Source: Bugula neritina (Eukaryota > Bryozoa > Gymnolaemata > Cheilostomatida > Bugulidae). Taken from it: 64,000 nt of DNA. Position 1 is the first letter of the stretch. Each line of letters starts with the position of its first letter. The position numbers and the translations under genes were made by a program. Of this stretch, positions 35,201 through 47,500 are shown piece after piece. The notes under the pieces were generated by a model, which was not told where the DNA came from, did no database searches, and saw nothing but the letters and a program-made list of their open reading frames with translations. The stretch spans positions 31,030,273-31,094,272 of the forward strand of contig OZ037766.1 of NCBI GenBank assembly GCA_964035545.1. The letters run 5' to 3'.

Positions 35201-36690
35201 CTTAAGCAGTTTATAGTGAATTAAGTTTTAAAATTATTACCTTGAAGTGCCTGTTCGTTTGCATTCAAAAATTCTTTAATGCAAAATTCTGCTTTGAGAT
35301 TGTTTTTAGATTTAGCTAATTCCAGTGGAGTGTAGCAGGGGTCTTTATAGTTTCCTACATTCAGTATTTTCATTCGCTCAGTTGGTGAAAGGTTGTTCAA
35401 CATATATCTTAACTTCTCTGTGTTACCATTGATTCCAGCTGTTCGATGCACAACAGTATCACCTGCATCATTTTCTATGCTGACTACCTTGTAGACAGCA
35501 TCTACTCGCACTGCAGCATCTATCAGGTATGTGAATGCTTCCATGTGGTCACCTGATGCTGCCTTGTGCAAAGCTGTATTACCAGATCTATCCTTCACAC
35601 TGAGTATTTTGTACAAATCATCTGGTGGTACTGAGTCTATTATACATTTCAGTGTTTCTATACAACCTGTGCTCTGTCCTCTTGCTACACAATGCAAAAC
35701 ATATTCTCCCTCTTTATTCTGTGATAGAAAAAGCCTAACCAAATCTGTTGATGATACAAGATCGGCTATACATTTCACTACTTCTGTATGCCCCCTCTCT
35801 GCTGCCAGGTGTAGTAAAGTATTGCCACTAGATCCGCATATTTGAAGTAGTTTGTATAGGTCAGCTACTGGTACAGAGCTCAGAATGTATTTGGTTATTT
35901 CTGAGTGGCATTCGCTTGTTGCTAAGTGCAGAGCTGTATTGTTTTCCTGGTCCTGAATGCAGAGTAATCTGTACAACTCATCCGCTGGCACAAATTCCAA
36001 TATGCATTTAACTGTATCCATATGACCTTCATATGCTGCCCAGTGCAGACATGTCTTATAATTCTCAAAGCTCTGTATGCTGAGAAGGTTGTACGATTCA
36101 CCGGCTGGCAAATAATTCAGCATGAATAACACGGTGTCTGTGTGTCCTTCACGCGCTGCACATTGTACAACTGTATTCCTTCCCCACCCCAACGTGTCCA
36201 TCTCCAACAATTGACGAAGCTTATCTGATGACAGAGACTCTGATATACATTTTATGATCTCTGTATGACCATAAGTTGCTGCCATATGCAAAACTGTTAT
36301 TCCATGAATTTTTCGAACACGAAATAGTCGGTACAAATCATTTGGCGACAAAGCGTCTACCACACACTTGACAATAGCTGTATGACCTCCACTTACTGCA
36401 TGGTGTATAGATGTACTACCATACCTATCTTGTTTGTTAAGTAACTTACAGAAGCCTTCTGGAGACAAAGATTCAGCTATACACTGCATAGTATCTGCAT
36501 AGCAACTTCTTGCTATTCGCATTAGCAAAGTTTCCCCTCTCTTCCCCTTTTGCTTGAGAACCTGATACTTGCTAGACTCTGATATAGAAGACAACACTTC
36601 TCTAAACTCCTCTGGATTTTTCATGCAATTTTTCAGCTTGCTGTACTTGCTAAACGACATTTCTATAACTCCCTCTCTGGTGGTGTCCAA
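32232..36690 (-). CDS. Ankyrin-repeat caspase fusion (cysteine protease)
   Basis: Exons: 36690-35241, 34972-34833, 34304-34107, 33906-33687, 33425-33294, 33146-33037, 32375-32232. All are in phase, giving 797 residues. Exon 1 encodes about eleven 39-residue ankyrin repeats. Exon 2 is a linker. The caspase p20 follows: VYRMSAPVRGRCLIINN, catalytic His in VIMTHGAENFLYGRDG, and catalytic Cys in IIIQACGGE (fits QACxG). An Asp-containing linker precedes the p10 segment GYRSARHTRLGTWMIRSL, where the usual SWR is SAR. The ankyrin array sits where initiator caspases carry DED or CARD. Weak point: the exon 2 donor is GTACAA. Without splicing there, the frame stops at 34824 and yields an ankyrin-only product; the caspase could then start at a Met in VYRM. 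The caspase domain is certain; the fusion is likely. Confidence 0.82.
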
Positions 36691-38557
36691 GGCAAAATAA
36701 CTAAAGCAATCGCTCTTTTTTGTATTATTTGTTAATCAGTTATTGATTATTGGCATTCCAATTGTTGCAGTGCGTTGCTTTTCTTTTAGGCTGGCCACCA
36801 AACCCCCTATAATGTATAGCTGTTTACTTCTCATAGATGTGCAAAATCATTCTGTTTGTTTGATAATGATCGATTGCATGTGAAAAGCTTCGTTATAATT
36901 GTAATATAGCTTTTAATTATCATAATAGGCTGTAAAACTTGTGTGATGTTATATATAAATTTATACATTTCAATTCCTATATTAGAAAATTTAAAATTAA
37001 GTATTTAAAAATTGAATTTATTTTGGGAATTTTTAGGTATAAAAGTAAATGGATATTTGCTTCTCAATGTGACATGAAGAGGGTAACTTTTAATTAGATG
37101 ATCTCAATAATCACTGTCAACTTTTGCAAATTTGTATGTCAGTTTATCTGCATGTCTGGTGTTGATAATCTTTTACTAAGTGAAGTTGCCCCATCTTGAT
37201 TTTTTTAATTAAATTTTTAATGACTGCACTACAATATCCATAAAGGCATTTCTATCTAGTAGATATATATAATTTCTCAATAAGAATCTAAAAGAAATAT
37301 AAATTTAAAATGATTTAAGGGACATCAAACCTTTGTTAAACAATACAATTGTTAAAAGTCCCACAAATCACAACATTTATAAATATAGTGAAATTAAAAT
37401 AAGCATTGATGTTTTATTCAACAATTTAAAATTACTGCTGGCCAGTTATTTTTTAAACTACAACACAGCACAGGCCTATTAGTATGTAATGTATGTAAAA
37501 TATGAAGCGCGAATAGCGTTATTTTGGAGTTGTGCCGTCCCAGTTTAGAGAATCTACGAAAGAGCAGAAGCTGGAGCGATAATGACGCACTAGGGTGGAG
37601 TCGCGATTTATTTGCTAGTTGACCAATGAGCGGCCATTTCCAAGTTCAAGGACTTTATTAACTTTGAGATGAGAACTGAAAATGTTAGGTGTTAGAAACA
37701 AAACTAGTGGTGCCTTTAGCTTGTAAAGAAATACTGCAATTACAACGCCGTTGGAGAAGTTAAATGCCCTAAAATTGGGCATAATATTAAAGGCTCTTTA
37801 TTGGTAGTTAAATCGTTATTAATGAACTCAATTCTAATTCTTCACCTTTGACACTTGAAACCAAATTGAAACTCAAACTCAGTTAAACTATAACTACGTC
37901 TACTTCAGTACTTGAAACTTTCAACGACGTTGACTTGTACTTGATCCTGTACAGTTGTAGTACTAATACTGAATCTAGTAGCTAGTTGGTGCTTGTTACA
38001 GAAAATTTAAATTCTAGTTTTCTTTTAAAAATTGTAACTGTTCCATGTTCGTATTGAATATCTAGTTCTACTACTAGAATTAGAAGTAGAATTAAAAGTG
38101 AATACATCGAATATTGAATTGAATTTGAATATCATAACACTTATACAATTATGTGGAACATGTAAAATTAAATTTTTTCCTATTTCAACTGCACCTTGAC
38201 TTGCAGTGTGATACTGTGTATGTTACGGTAATGCTATTAGTATTAGTATTACTATTACATTAGTATTACTATTAGTATTAGTAAGTCACTAACTCTATGT
38301 GAGTGACATTGAGAGTCAGTCTCACTAACTCAGGCCGGTTTGCTGTCAAATTACTGTTAGAACTCAACGCTTTCTACAAAGAATTTTATTGCAATTACCT
38401 GTCAAGACAGTGAGACACACAGTGACTGCGAGTTGGATTATCAGTCTGAATTTACATCAGTATCTCCCCCATCATATCAGATTGACATGGCTCACGGGCT
38501 CATTGCTTGACAAAATATATTTGGAACTTAGCTTGCTCTTAAAACACAAGCCAAGTA
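36691..38557. other. Divergent promoter region between the caspase and SEA-mucin genes
   Basis: The two genes are transcribed away from each other across this 1.9-kb stretch. A relatively GC-richer patch near 37500-37620 could be a promoter. TAGTATTA and CTAGAATTAG low-complexity tracts lie near 37970-38300. No coding exon is recognised apart from possible 5' UTR next to 38558. Confidence 0.45.
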
Positions 38558-41500
38558 ATGGATGGTCAGCAACAGTTTCTCAAACCCGTGAGTATAATAA
38601 TAAAAAAATGACTTATTTATAGTTCATGTTTGTATTTATTAATTTAAAGTTCAATTAGGAATTTATCGTTGGATTTGATGGTCATAAGACACTAAGTAGC
38701 CTGCTGTAGCAGTCCAACAATTATTCAAAAATGTTTTGAAGAGTATGGCAGATGCAAGATAATATTCAATAACATAAGTCATTTTAGTTTGGTTTATTTA
38801 TATAAAGTACAAGTACAATTATGGTCATTTCATTTTTTCACTGTGCACACACTAAAATTCCCCCAACCAAATATCTGGTATTTATCTAAACTCTTGATAA
38901 GTTTTGCCTAAATATAAGTAGCTATGCCTTGTTCCAAAAGCACATTTGGTATTTTAAAAATGCAATTTTAATTTTGATAATGATGTCATGTATTGACAAA
39001 GTGGACTGTGGGAACAATACTCTACTTTTTTAGTTTCAGTATGTTTTATTGCTAAATTTATGTAATTCAAAAACTAATGGAGCAGAGTGAGTTGATAAAT
39101 AACATATCCTCTCCTTTTGAGCTCCTCAACATATTTAACAAAGACACTTAATATGTACATTATAACTTTATAGTCTTGAGTTGGAATAATTTCCCCAAAC
39201 AGGTTTTAGCTGGTTATCTGATACTGGCGTAGGGTTTTTGTAGTTTCTACAGTAGTCATTGCTTGCTGGGGTATTGTTCTGCTTTGTAATGGTTAGCTAG
39301 AAAGCATACTCTGTATGTTTGTGTAGTAATAGTGGCTGAAAGTTGAATTCTCAAAGTGACGTATCTCTCATGTAATTAACTACTTGTCAAAAAAAACTGG
39401 AAGTGTTTCTATACATACGAATAATTAAACATTGTTTAATTGATATTAGAGGTGTATGCACACTCAGAATTCTTAGTGGACTTTTTAGTAATCATAAGTT
39501 GAGTTTGTGTTTGTTGTTTAATTAAATCATTCTTATAGGACAATAGAATTCATGGTTCACTGCCTTGTAATGAATATACGCACTGGCTTGTTTATTTTTT
39601 ATAAGCACGCATTCAAATGATTATTCTGAACAAAAGAGTCGTCATAAAGCTATATGCAAATTGTAAATGATTACATAAATGCAGTATACAAATATGCAAC
39701 AGCTAGTTGTGACTCAGAACTCCTCCTAACTTCGATGGCCTCTTAATTTATTCGTTGAGGAAATTTTATTGTACCATTTCGTGGTTTACAGATGCTTTCT
39801 GAGAATATGTTAAGCATAATATGATTAGATGATATCCAGTTTTCTATGATGGGCAAAGTTGGTCTACTCTAGTAATTATTATTATTACATATCTTGTGAT
39901 ACTCTCAGGGTTTTCTTTTTCATCAAATTTACTTGGGAATTGAATGATTACTAATTTTACCATAAAAATGGAGTAGTTCAAATTGTTCTACGTATTATGT
40001 CTATCATCTGCACATAAGAAATATTTTTTTAACTTTAATTTGAAAGAGCAGACTTGCTTATCAGTTACTCTATAAAGCTACTCTGATGTTTTTTAGTTTG
40101 GTGAAAGTCTGATTTCTTCTTAAATCTAGACTCATGGCGTCATTAGATGTACTGCTCTAAGTGTTAAAACTGTTTATAGCCTTGCTTTAATTATGGTCAC
40201 TTGTATATTTATTTCATTATATACCATGAGCATATGTATTTGGTAGAATGAACATACATATGTTACAAGCATAATATATACTGTGAGCTTAAATTTAATG
40301 AACATATAATATACCATGTGCATATATTGTATTGTATATATTATGAGCGTGTATATCATAAGCATATGTACTTTCAAACTCAAACATGGCAACAGCTAAG
40401 TATCTATTTGAATAGTAACAAGTTTTTATGGCAATATTGAATTTCTACTTTCCCTATTTTTACCCCTTATTAATGCTCTATAATATATAGTTTTCAATTG
40501 TATCATATAAATAAAGGTAAAGACTTCCTTGAATTTAACACAAAAGAATAAAGCACACTGGCTTTGTGTAGCCTGCTAGTACAAACAGAATAGCCTATGT
40601 ATTATAAGTAGTGTTGTACACAAGCCATTACAAGATATTTGAAATGATTCTAATACTAATTACCTCCCATCATAGTTACATGAAGAAATAGCTGGGTGTA
40701 GCTCTTCAAACCCAACTCAGGAATTTTAATCATAAATCATACTGCATAACCTCTACTTTATGCTGGTCTTCCTGCTTTCTATTTCAACTACAAAGTTGAT
40801 GTGTTTGATGTTTAAAGTTGTTATTAAGCTATGAGTAGATGGTACCACGTGTAATTGTTTATTGGCAGCACTTGATGGTGGTTTATTGGCAGCAAGGCAG
40901 GACAGCTGCAGTTTGTCAACTTTGAATGTTATGTAATCTTCGGTGGCTCTCTCATTTAGACTTGGTTCTTTTCTCATGAGTTTTCTCTGTCTGGCTGTAA
41001 GTCAGCCAGCTGCTAGTTTCTGCAGAGTCTGCATTATTCTCTTAGATCCCAGCTGTCTTTAGGTGAAATTGTTTCCTCCATAAGAAAATGAATTAAATCA
41101 TAAATGATTGTGGTGTTTAGGTTAACATTGCAGGACTCTGGAATTTTGAACTAGTGGAGAGACCCTCTATGGTTTAACGTAAAAAGCAATGCCAATGGTT
41201 ACCAAGTTGTAAAAATTAGCTTTTCTGATATAATTGTTTTTAAGATTTTAACTTTACATCTATAAATAGCTATTATCTTCATGAAGTAATGACCTAGCAG
41301 TTATGCTGTGTCATACAGTAACGTGTTAGCCTTGTTGTTACTCTGTTGCTATGGTGATGTGTAACTACACCTTAATATGGGTGGACCTAATCACCTGTGC
41401 TTAAAAATGTCATTTGATTTTTATGACATCCTTTATACTGAACAGGCTAACGCAGTAACTCGAACCAGTGGCAGACTGGGTCTGACATGTACTGTAGGTA

Positions 41501-44500
41501 CATGCAGGTGTACTCCTCACCAGTTGGCTGCCGGCAGCATTATTGGCAGCTTCTTCTAGCTGACATTTTGACTCGTAGGTTTTGACAATTCATTGTTGGG
41601 AGTTGTCCTCTCATTGTTCCTAAGTATGAAAAAAGGTCCCATGCTGATGTCTGTATATCTGATAATGACCGAATTTCACCTTTGGTTTAGGATTAGAGTG
41701 GTTAATATTTGTAGCAAGCCATCAGAATTATTCTATAAGCAGGTTGGAGGTAACTAATTGCAGCAGTTTGTGGGTCTCCAGTTTAGGTTGTAGTTTTGTG
41801 CCCCAACTTCAAACTTGAGACCCACAAACTGCTGCACTCAGTCACCCCTAACTCGGAGCTGCTTATAGAACAACTCAAACCACCAGGCTATCCTCTTAGT
41901 GAGTTTTTACCATATCTGAGATGGTTGCCAATAAATTTTATCTAGAGTTGGAATAACTTGATAAGTGACCAGTGTGAATAATAGATTATACACTGGAGAC
42001 AGGTGGATAACTGAACATGTGAATTGATTTCAGGTGCAGCATGTGCCCTTCTACGTGAAAAGACCAATCACCATTGACGCATCCTCCCACCCTCAACTCT
42101 TTGCTTATGCTAATGGAGGTAACAAACCAGCATCTTACAGCGTGGACCTATCACACCCCAGGTGAGTTATCTCAGCCAATAAGGAGGCAGCTTTGATAGA
42201 CACGGTGTTTAGAAGAGTTCAGAAGTTGCTGACCTTCTGTTGTCTGTCTCAACGTATAATTTACAAGTCTCAGACGTGTCAAGCTATTGATAGGTTCATT
42301 ATCTTTGTTATTTGAGATGTGTGCTACTCACTTCTAGATAATATCACACATGAGATTGTCTACCTGCTTTGCCTAATGCCAAGATAATGATAGTTTATGA
42401 AAATTTCACTTTCTTCGAAGAAATTTTGAACTATTCTCCTCATAAAAGGATAAGGCAGGTGAAATGTCTAATAAAAAGTAAAAAACTAGCAGAGAAAAGG
42501 CTTTAAATTATTGTTTAAAGCCTGCCCCACCCAATTTTCAAGTTAGTTTGGTATCATAAACAAGAATACTTTATATATTCCCTAATGAACGCTTAGTTCC
42601 AGCAGGATGTTAGACGTGAGCATATTTTCTAGGTTTGGCCGACCTAAGCAAACTGACCAACTATCTGAGCCGATCAACAGAGCTCAGAGTAAAAGCCTTA
42701 GAGATGTGTTTGAAAAGGCAATACTGAGAGGGGACGTGGCTATATATTCTCCTGGTATTTCCTTGAATACTTTGTTACATTCTCAGTCTATTTGTCTCAT
42801 AATATCTTGTGCTGTATTTTAGTAAATAGTTCACTTGTTTCCTACTTTATTGAAGATGAGGACAGTGGAGTGATGCGAAACCCCAGCTTCATCACAGCCA
42901 GTCTTCCTAGACCAGACAAGCATAAACAGAAGTCTGCCACAATTGGTGGTGACAACTACATGCATATAGGTGAGTGTAATATGTGTTAACGCATGCATGT
43001 AGGTGAGTATAATATGTGTCAACACATGCATGTAGGTGAGTATAATATGTGTCAACACATGCATGTAGGTGAGTATAATATGTGTCAACACATGCATGTA
43101 GGTGAGTATAATATGTGTCAACACATGCATGTAGGTGAGTGTAAATTTTGTACTTTCTACAACATATACTCTTTTGCAGTATTTAGTTTGACTTTTGTAT
43201 GACATTTTTTATTAAGTCAGTTCGAGCTTTATTTGAGAACTAAGTAGGCTTTGGGATACCATGCTGACACCTGGTATCTTATGCTGACACCTGGTATCAT
43301 ATGCTGATACCTGGTATCTTATGCTGACACCTGGTATCATATGCTGACACCTGGTATCATATGCTGACACCTGGTATCACATGCTGATACCTGGTATCAT
43401 ATGCTGACACCTGGTATCTTATGCTGACACCTGGTATCATATGCTGACACCTGGTATCATATGCTGACACCTGGTATCATATGCTGATACCTGGTATCAT
43501 ATGCTGATACCTGGTATCTTATGCTGACACCTGGTATCACATGCTGACACCTGGTATCTTATGCTGACACCTGGTATCTTATGCTGATACCTGGTATCTT
43601 ATGCTGATACCTGGTATCTTATGCTGATACCTGGTATCTTATGCTGACACCTGGTATCACATGCTGACACCTGGTATCTTATGCTGACACCTGGTATCTT
43701 ATGCTGACACCTGGTATCTTATGCTGATACCTGCAGGTAAAAGTGGTTACCGGAAGAGAAATGACTACTTTGTCGACAGCTCCAGCGACTCCGACAGCGA
43801 CAGTGGGAGGGGAGGGCAGCACAATGACGCGTACGTTGATGACGCAAGCAGCACTGTTTCCGACGAGATGTTCAAGTCTACCAGTGAAGGGCCCGCTCAT
43901 TCTACTGGTTCGATACTACTGTAGAACTTAGTCTACTTGTATTGTAATATTTATCTCTGGTGTAATATTTCTGGTGTAATATTTGTGGGTAGTGGATGTA
44001 GTGTACTATATGCAGTGTAATAATGTATTGTAGCATTTACAGTGTAATGTTTGTGGTAGAACATTACACCCTGTTTAGGTATGACTACTTAGGTATGATA
44101 GGAAAGTTTACTTAACTTGAGTGGACATGGCTTTTTCTACACTCTCAAACTCTACTCTACATTGTAGAAACACAAAGACCCAAACGGGTATCACTACAAG
44201 TTGATATTGTGTGTAACTGCATTTACATTATATAACGTTTCTTTTTCTTCTATACGTTATTACTCTGTTATGTTCTAATACACCCACCTTTATGCTATGT
44301 AATCTATACTGAATAACATTTACATTTATATCTGTTTGGAAAGAAGTAGATGATAAAAAGCTGTTACAGTGTAGCAGTAGTTCTGGAAAAGCTGGTTAAA
44401 TATATCAGCTGTAGCAACGATTTCTATTTTTCAAGTTTCGAATATTTTTTTATAAAAACTTACTTTGATAATAAAATTTTGAGATTGTCAATTATATAGT

Positions 44501-47500
44501 TACATAACACCATTGTTTGTCTCTCATTTTTCTCTATAAATGCTAGTTGAATCCTTATTCGCCAGTTTGTGAAAGTATTTTTTAATTAAGACTCTTTTGT
44601 AGAAGAGGAAGAGTTTCACGTGCAGCCACTGCCCCACCTTCTCGATGTGGAAGTGGGTCACCAGGCCGGGCGGTCAACTCTGGGGGGTTTCTTCAAACCC
44701 AAGTACCGTGACTATCCCCGTAACAATGTGCACCGCAGCTCTGAGCGAGAGCATAAGGAAACTATAGACTCCGGAACCAGTCGTAATTTCCGAAACCTAC
44801 ACCGAAACTCTATTTCTCTAAACAAGGGGGATAACTCCGTACACAGAGATGGGAGTATGTTAACACATAGACAAGAACCAAGTAGTGACAGTGGTAGGTT
44901 ACCACGAACTAAGTTACTTATGGGAGAAAGGACTCAGACGGACTTAGTGCCCAATATTGGTACAGACTGGGACAGTATAGCCGTTGAAACTCAGGGTAGT
45001 GCTAGACAGGGTCGGATTGAAAGGCGGGACAGTAGGGGTGGCAGTCACAGCCCTCGCATGAGTCATAACAAATATTTACCGAAGAAAAGGCGGAATTCAA
45101 GGCCTCGATCTCCCCGATTAACCAGTCAAGACACAGCTTTCAATGGTTAGTCACTAAAGATTAGTATCTCCTTCTACATGCAGTTCTCACGTCATGTTTA
45201 TAGGAATGTATATCATTTTCATTGTCACTCACTTGGCAAGAAGAGTTAACTTGGTAAGACATGGCTGGCATCTTTGCGTTTCTCTTAGACATAATTTGTT
45301 ATGCCCAATGAGCAGTGATATGTGATACGCATCTCTGTTCTTCACTGGACTCAATCTTCTTATTAATTGTTTCCATAGCAACCGTATTTTAGTCCAACAG
45401 CAACACACCCATAGCCTGGGTTTCTTGCCTATAGCTAGTAACGTAAGTTTGGATTGCGTTTAAAGGTCCCCTTACTAAAATAGCTTTTGGCAGTTGAAAG
45501 CCAGCGGTGGCTGTGTGATTGGCTGACCACCTCACTTCACTAGCTATCATAAGTTTGTGTGACTTGAGTTGTATCTTCTGTGTAGATCTAGACAGTATTG
45601 AGGTGCTCAGCCCCGAGATTCAGAGACGACAAAGTCAACCTTTAGCTGTACCGCAACATCAGCGTGAGTAGTAGTACTAGTAGTAGTAGTAGCAGTAGTA
45701 GTAGCAGTAGTAGTACTAGTAGTAGTAGTAGTACTAGTGGTAGTAGCGGTAGTAGTAGTACTAGTGGTAGTAGTACTAGCGGTAGTTCTAGCGGTAGTAA
45801 TACTGGCGGTAGTAGTAGTAGTAGTAGTACTAGTAGTAGTAGTAGTAGTAATAGTTGTAGTAGCAGCAGCAGTAGTAGTAGTAGTACTAGCGGTAGTAGT
45901 AGTAGTAGTACTTATAATAACTAATAACCTGCTACATTGTTCAGGTCAAGGACGTCTCACAGCCGAGGGAACTCCCTTGGAACAGATGGAGTTGGAAGAC
46001 CCGCCGTGGATGAAGGCAGAGATCAGAGAGAGGAGACGTCGGAGGAATAAGAAGATCTGTGTAGCGGTGGTCATTCTCACTCTGCTGGGGGTTGTGGCTG
46101 GGTTGGCGGTCCTCCTCTCTCAGGTTCTAGTTCCTAAGGCTGAGGTGTCCAGCACTTCCTTACAGCCTGGTGAGTCATCAGCGTTTTGTTAACTGCAATT
46201 TTATTGGTCATTTGTGTGCTAGCTTTATTGTAATTGGTTATTGTCATGCGTTTTGATAGACTGTGGTTGTGTTAACTACATCTGGATTGGGTAATGAAAT
46301 GTGAACTAATATTCTATTGGTTGTTCTTTTGTTGCCGTTTCTCTGCTATTCACTCACAAACCTGTGCACTGCTTATGACAATGTGGAATATTTAGTTGGT
46401 TTTCTCAACACTTTTCTGGAATCTTCACGTTAATATTTGGTAGTTTATTCTGGCTGCTGATTCTTGGAGAATATGTTTTAATCAAATAATCCAGTAAAAT
46501 GGTTGTTTCTAGTATATTTCACTGTTCCTCTACTGAAGGTAGCAATAAGGCCTCTTCAAAACTTATCTAGTTGATAAGTTATGCTATTACCTAGACTTAC
46601 CACCAGAGCAGTTATTAGAAACTTTGCTATTTTGGCTCTCTGCATGGCATAGAATTGTTTTGCAATACTGTTGGGTTATTTTGTAGTGTCAGTGATACAA
46701 ACCACAACCCCAGTTCTATCCACTACAACCGCATCCACTCTTGAAACTCAAAATCTAAGTAAGTGCCAACCAAGTATGATCATGCAAGCAATTGTTAGAC
46801 TTCCTAGTAAGCTAAGCAAACTAATATCTTTGTTTTAGACACTAAATGTTATTTCTCAGATAAAAACTTGCCAATATTGTATGCCTTATTTAACACGAAT
46901 GTCAGTTCTTATTCTATAATGCCGTTATTTTGGGAAAATGGCTGATGTCAGCTTAGAGTATTGGTGATTCCAGTGATTTAGAATATTGAGTATTCCAACT
47001 TCAATCCTACTGCCTTTTGGCACTGTATCTCTTATCCACATGTTGTTATTTTTCCACATATCATTAGGTTATTGGGTGTGCACGGGTTACACCCATTTAG
47101 TAATCATTTACCTAGATGATAATGTGAACTCTAGTTTATGCTAAGTATACCACTGTGTCAGTGAAGCATTAAGCGTAAACATTGATAATTTATGTTCCTT
47201 TTTCCTTTCAATTAAGTCTAAGCTTAGTAGTCTTACACAGTATAAGGAGTAATAATGGAATTTGTTACATCATAGATGTAAAAAATAAAACATTTTCAAA
47301 TGGAGCCTAAGCTTACTCTTCTCATGGTGTCAATGGAACGAATCAAAGTGAAAGTTGGCATTATTTTAGGTTTTTATTCGTTTTATTTTTGGAGTTGTTG
47401 TTATTGCTATCATAAATCTCTCTTAGTTTAGATTCAATATTTTTAATTCTGTGCCATCTTCAAGACTATCTAGGTATTTTAATTCGGGATATTTTCTACA

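Noticed and set aside
45664-45924. Poly-Ser and poly-Val ORFs
   Set aside because: They are translations of an (AGT)n microsatellite in the intron after mucin exon 7; the splice signals exclude it from the coding sequence.
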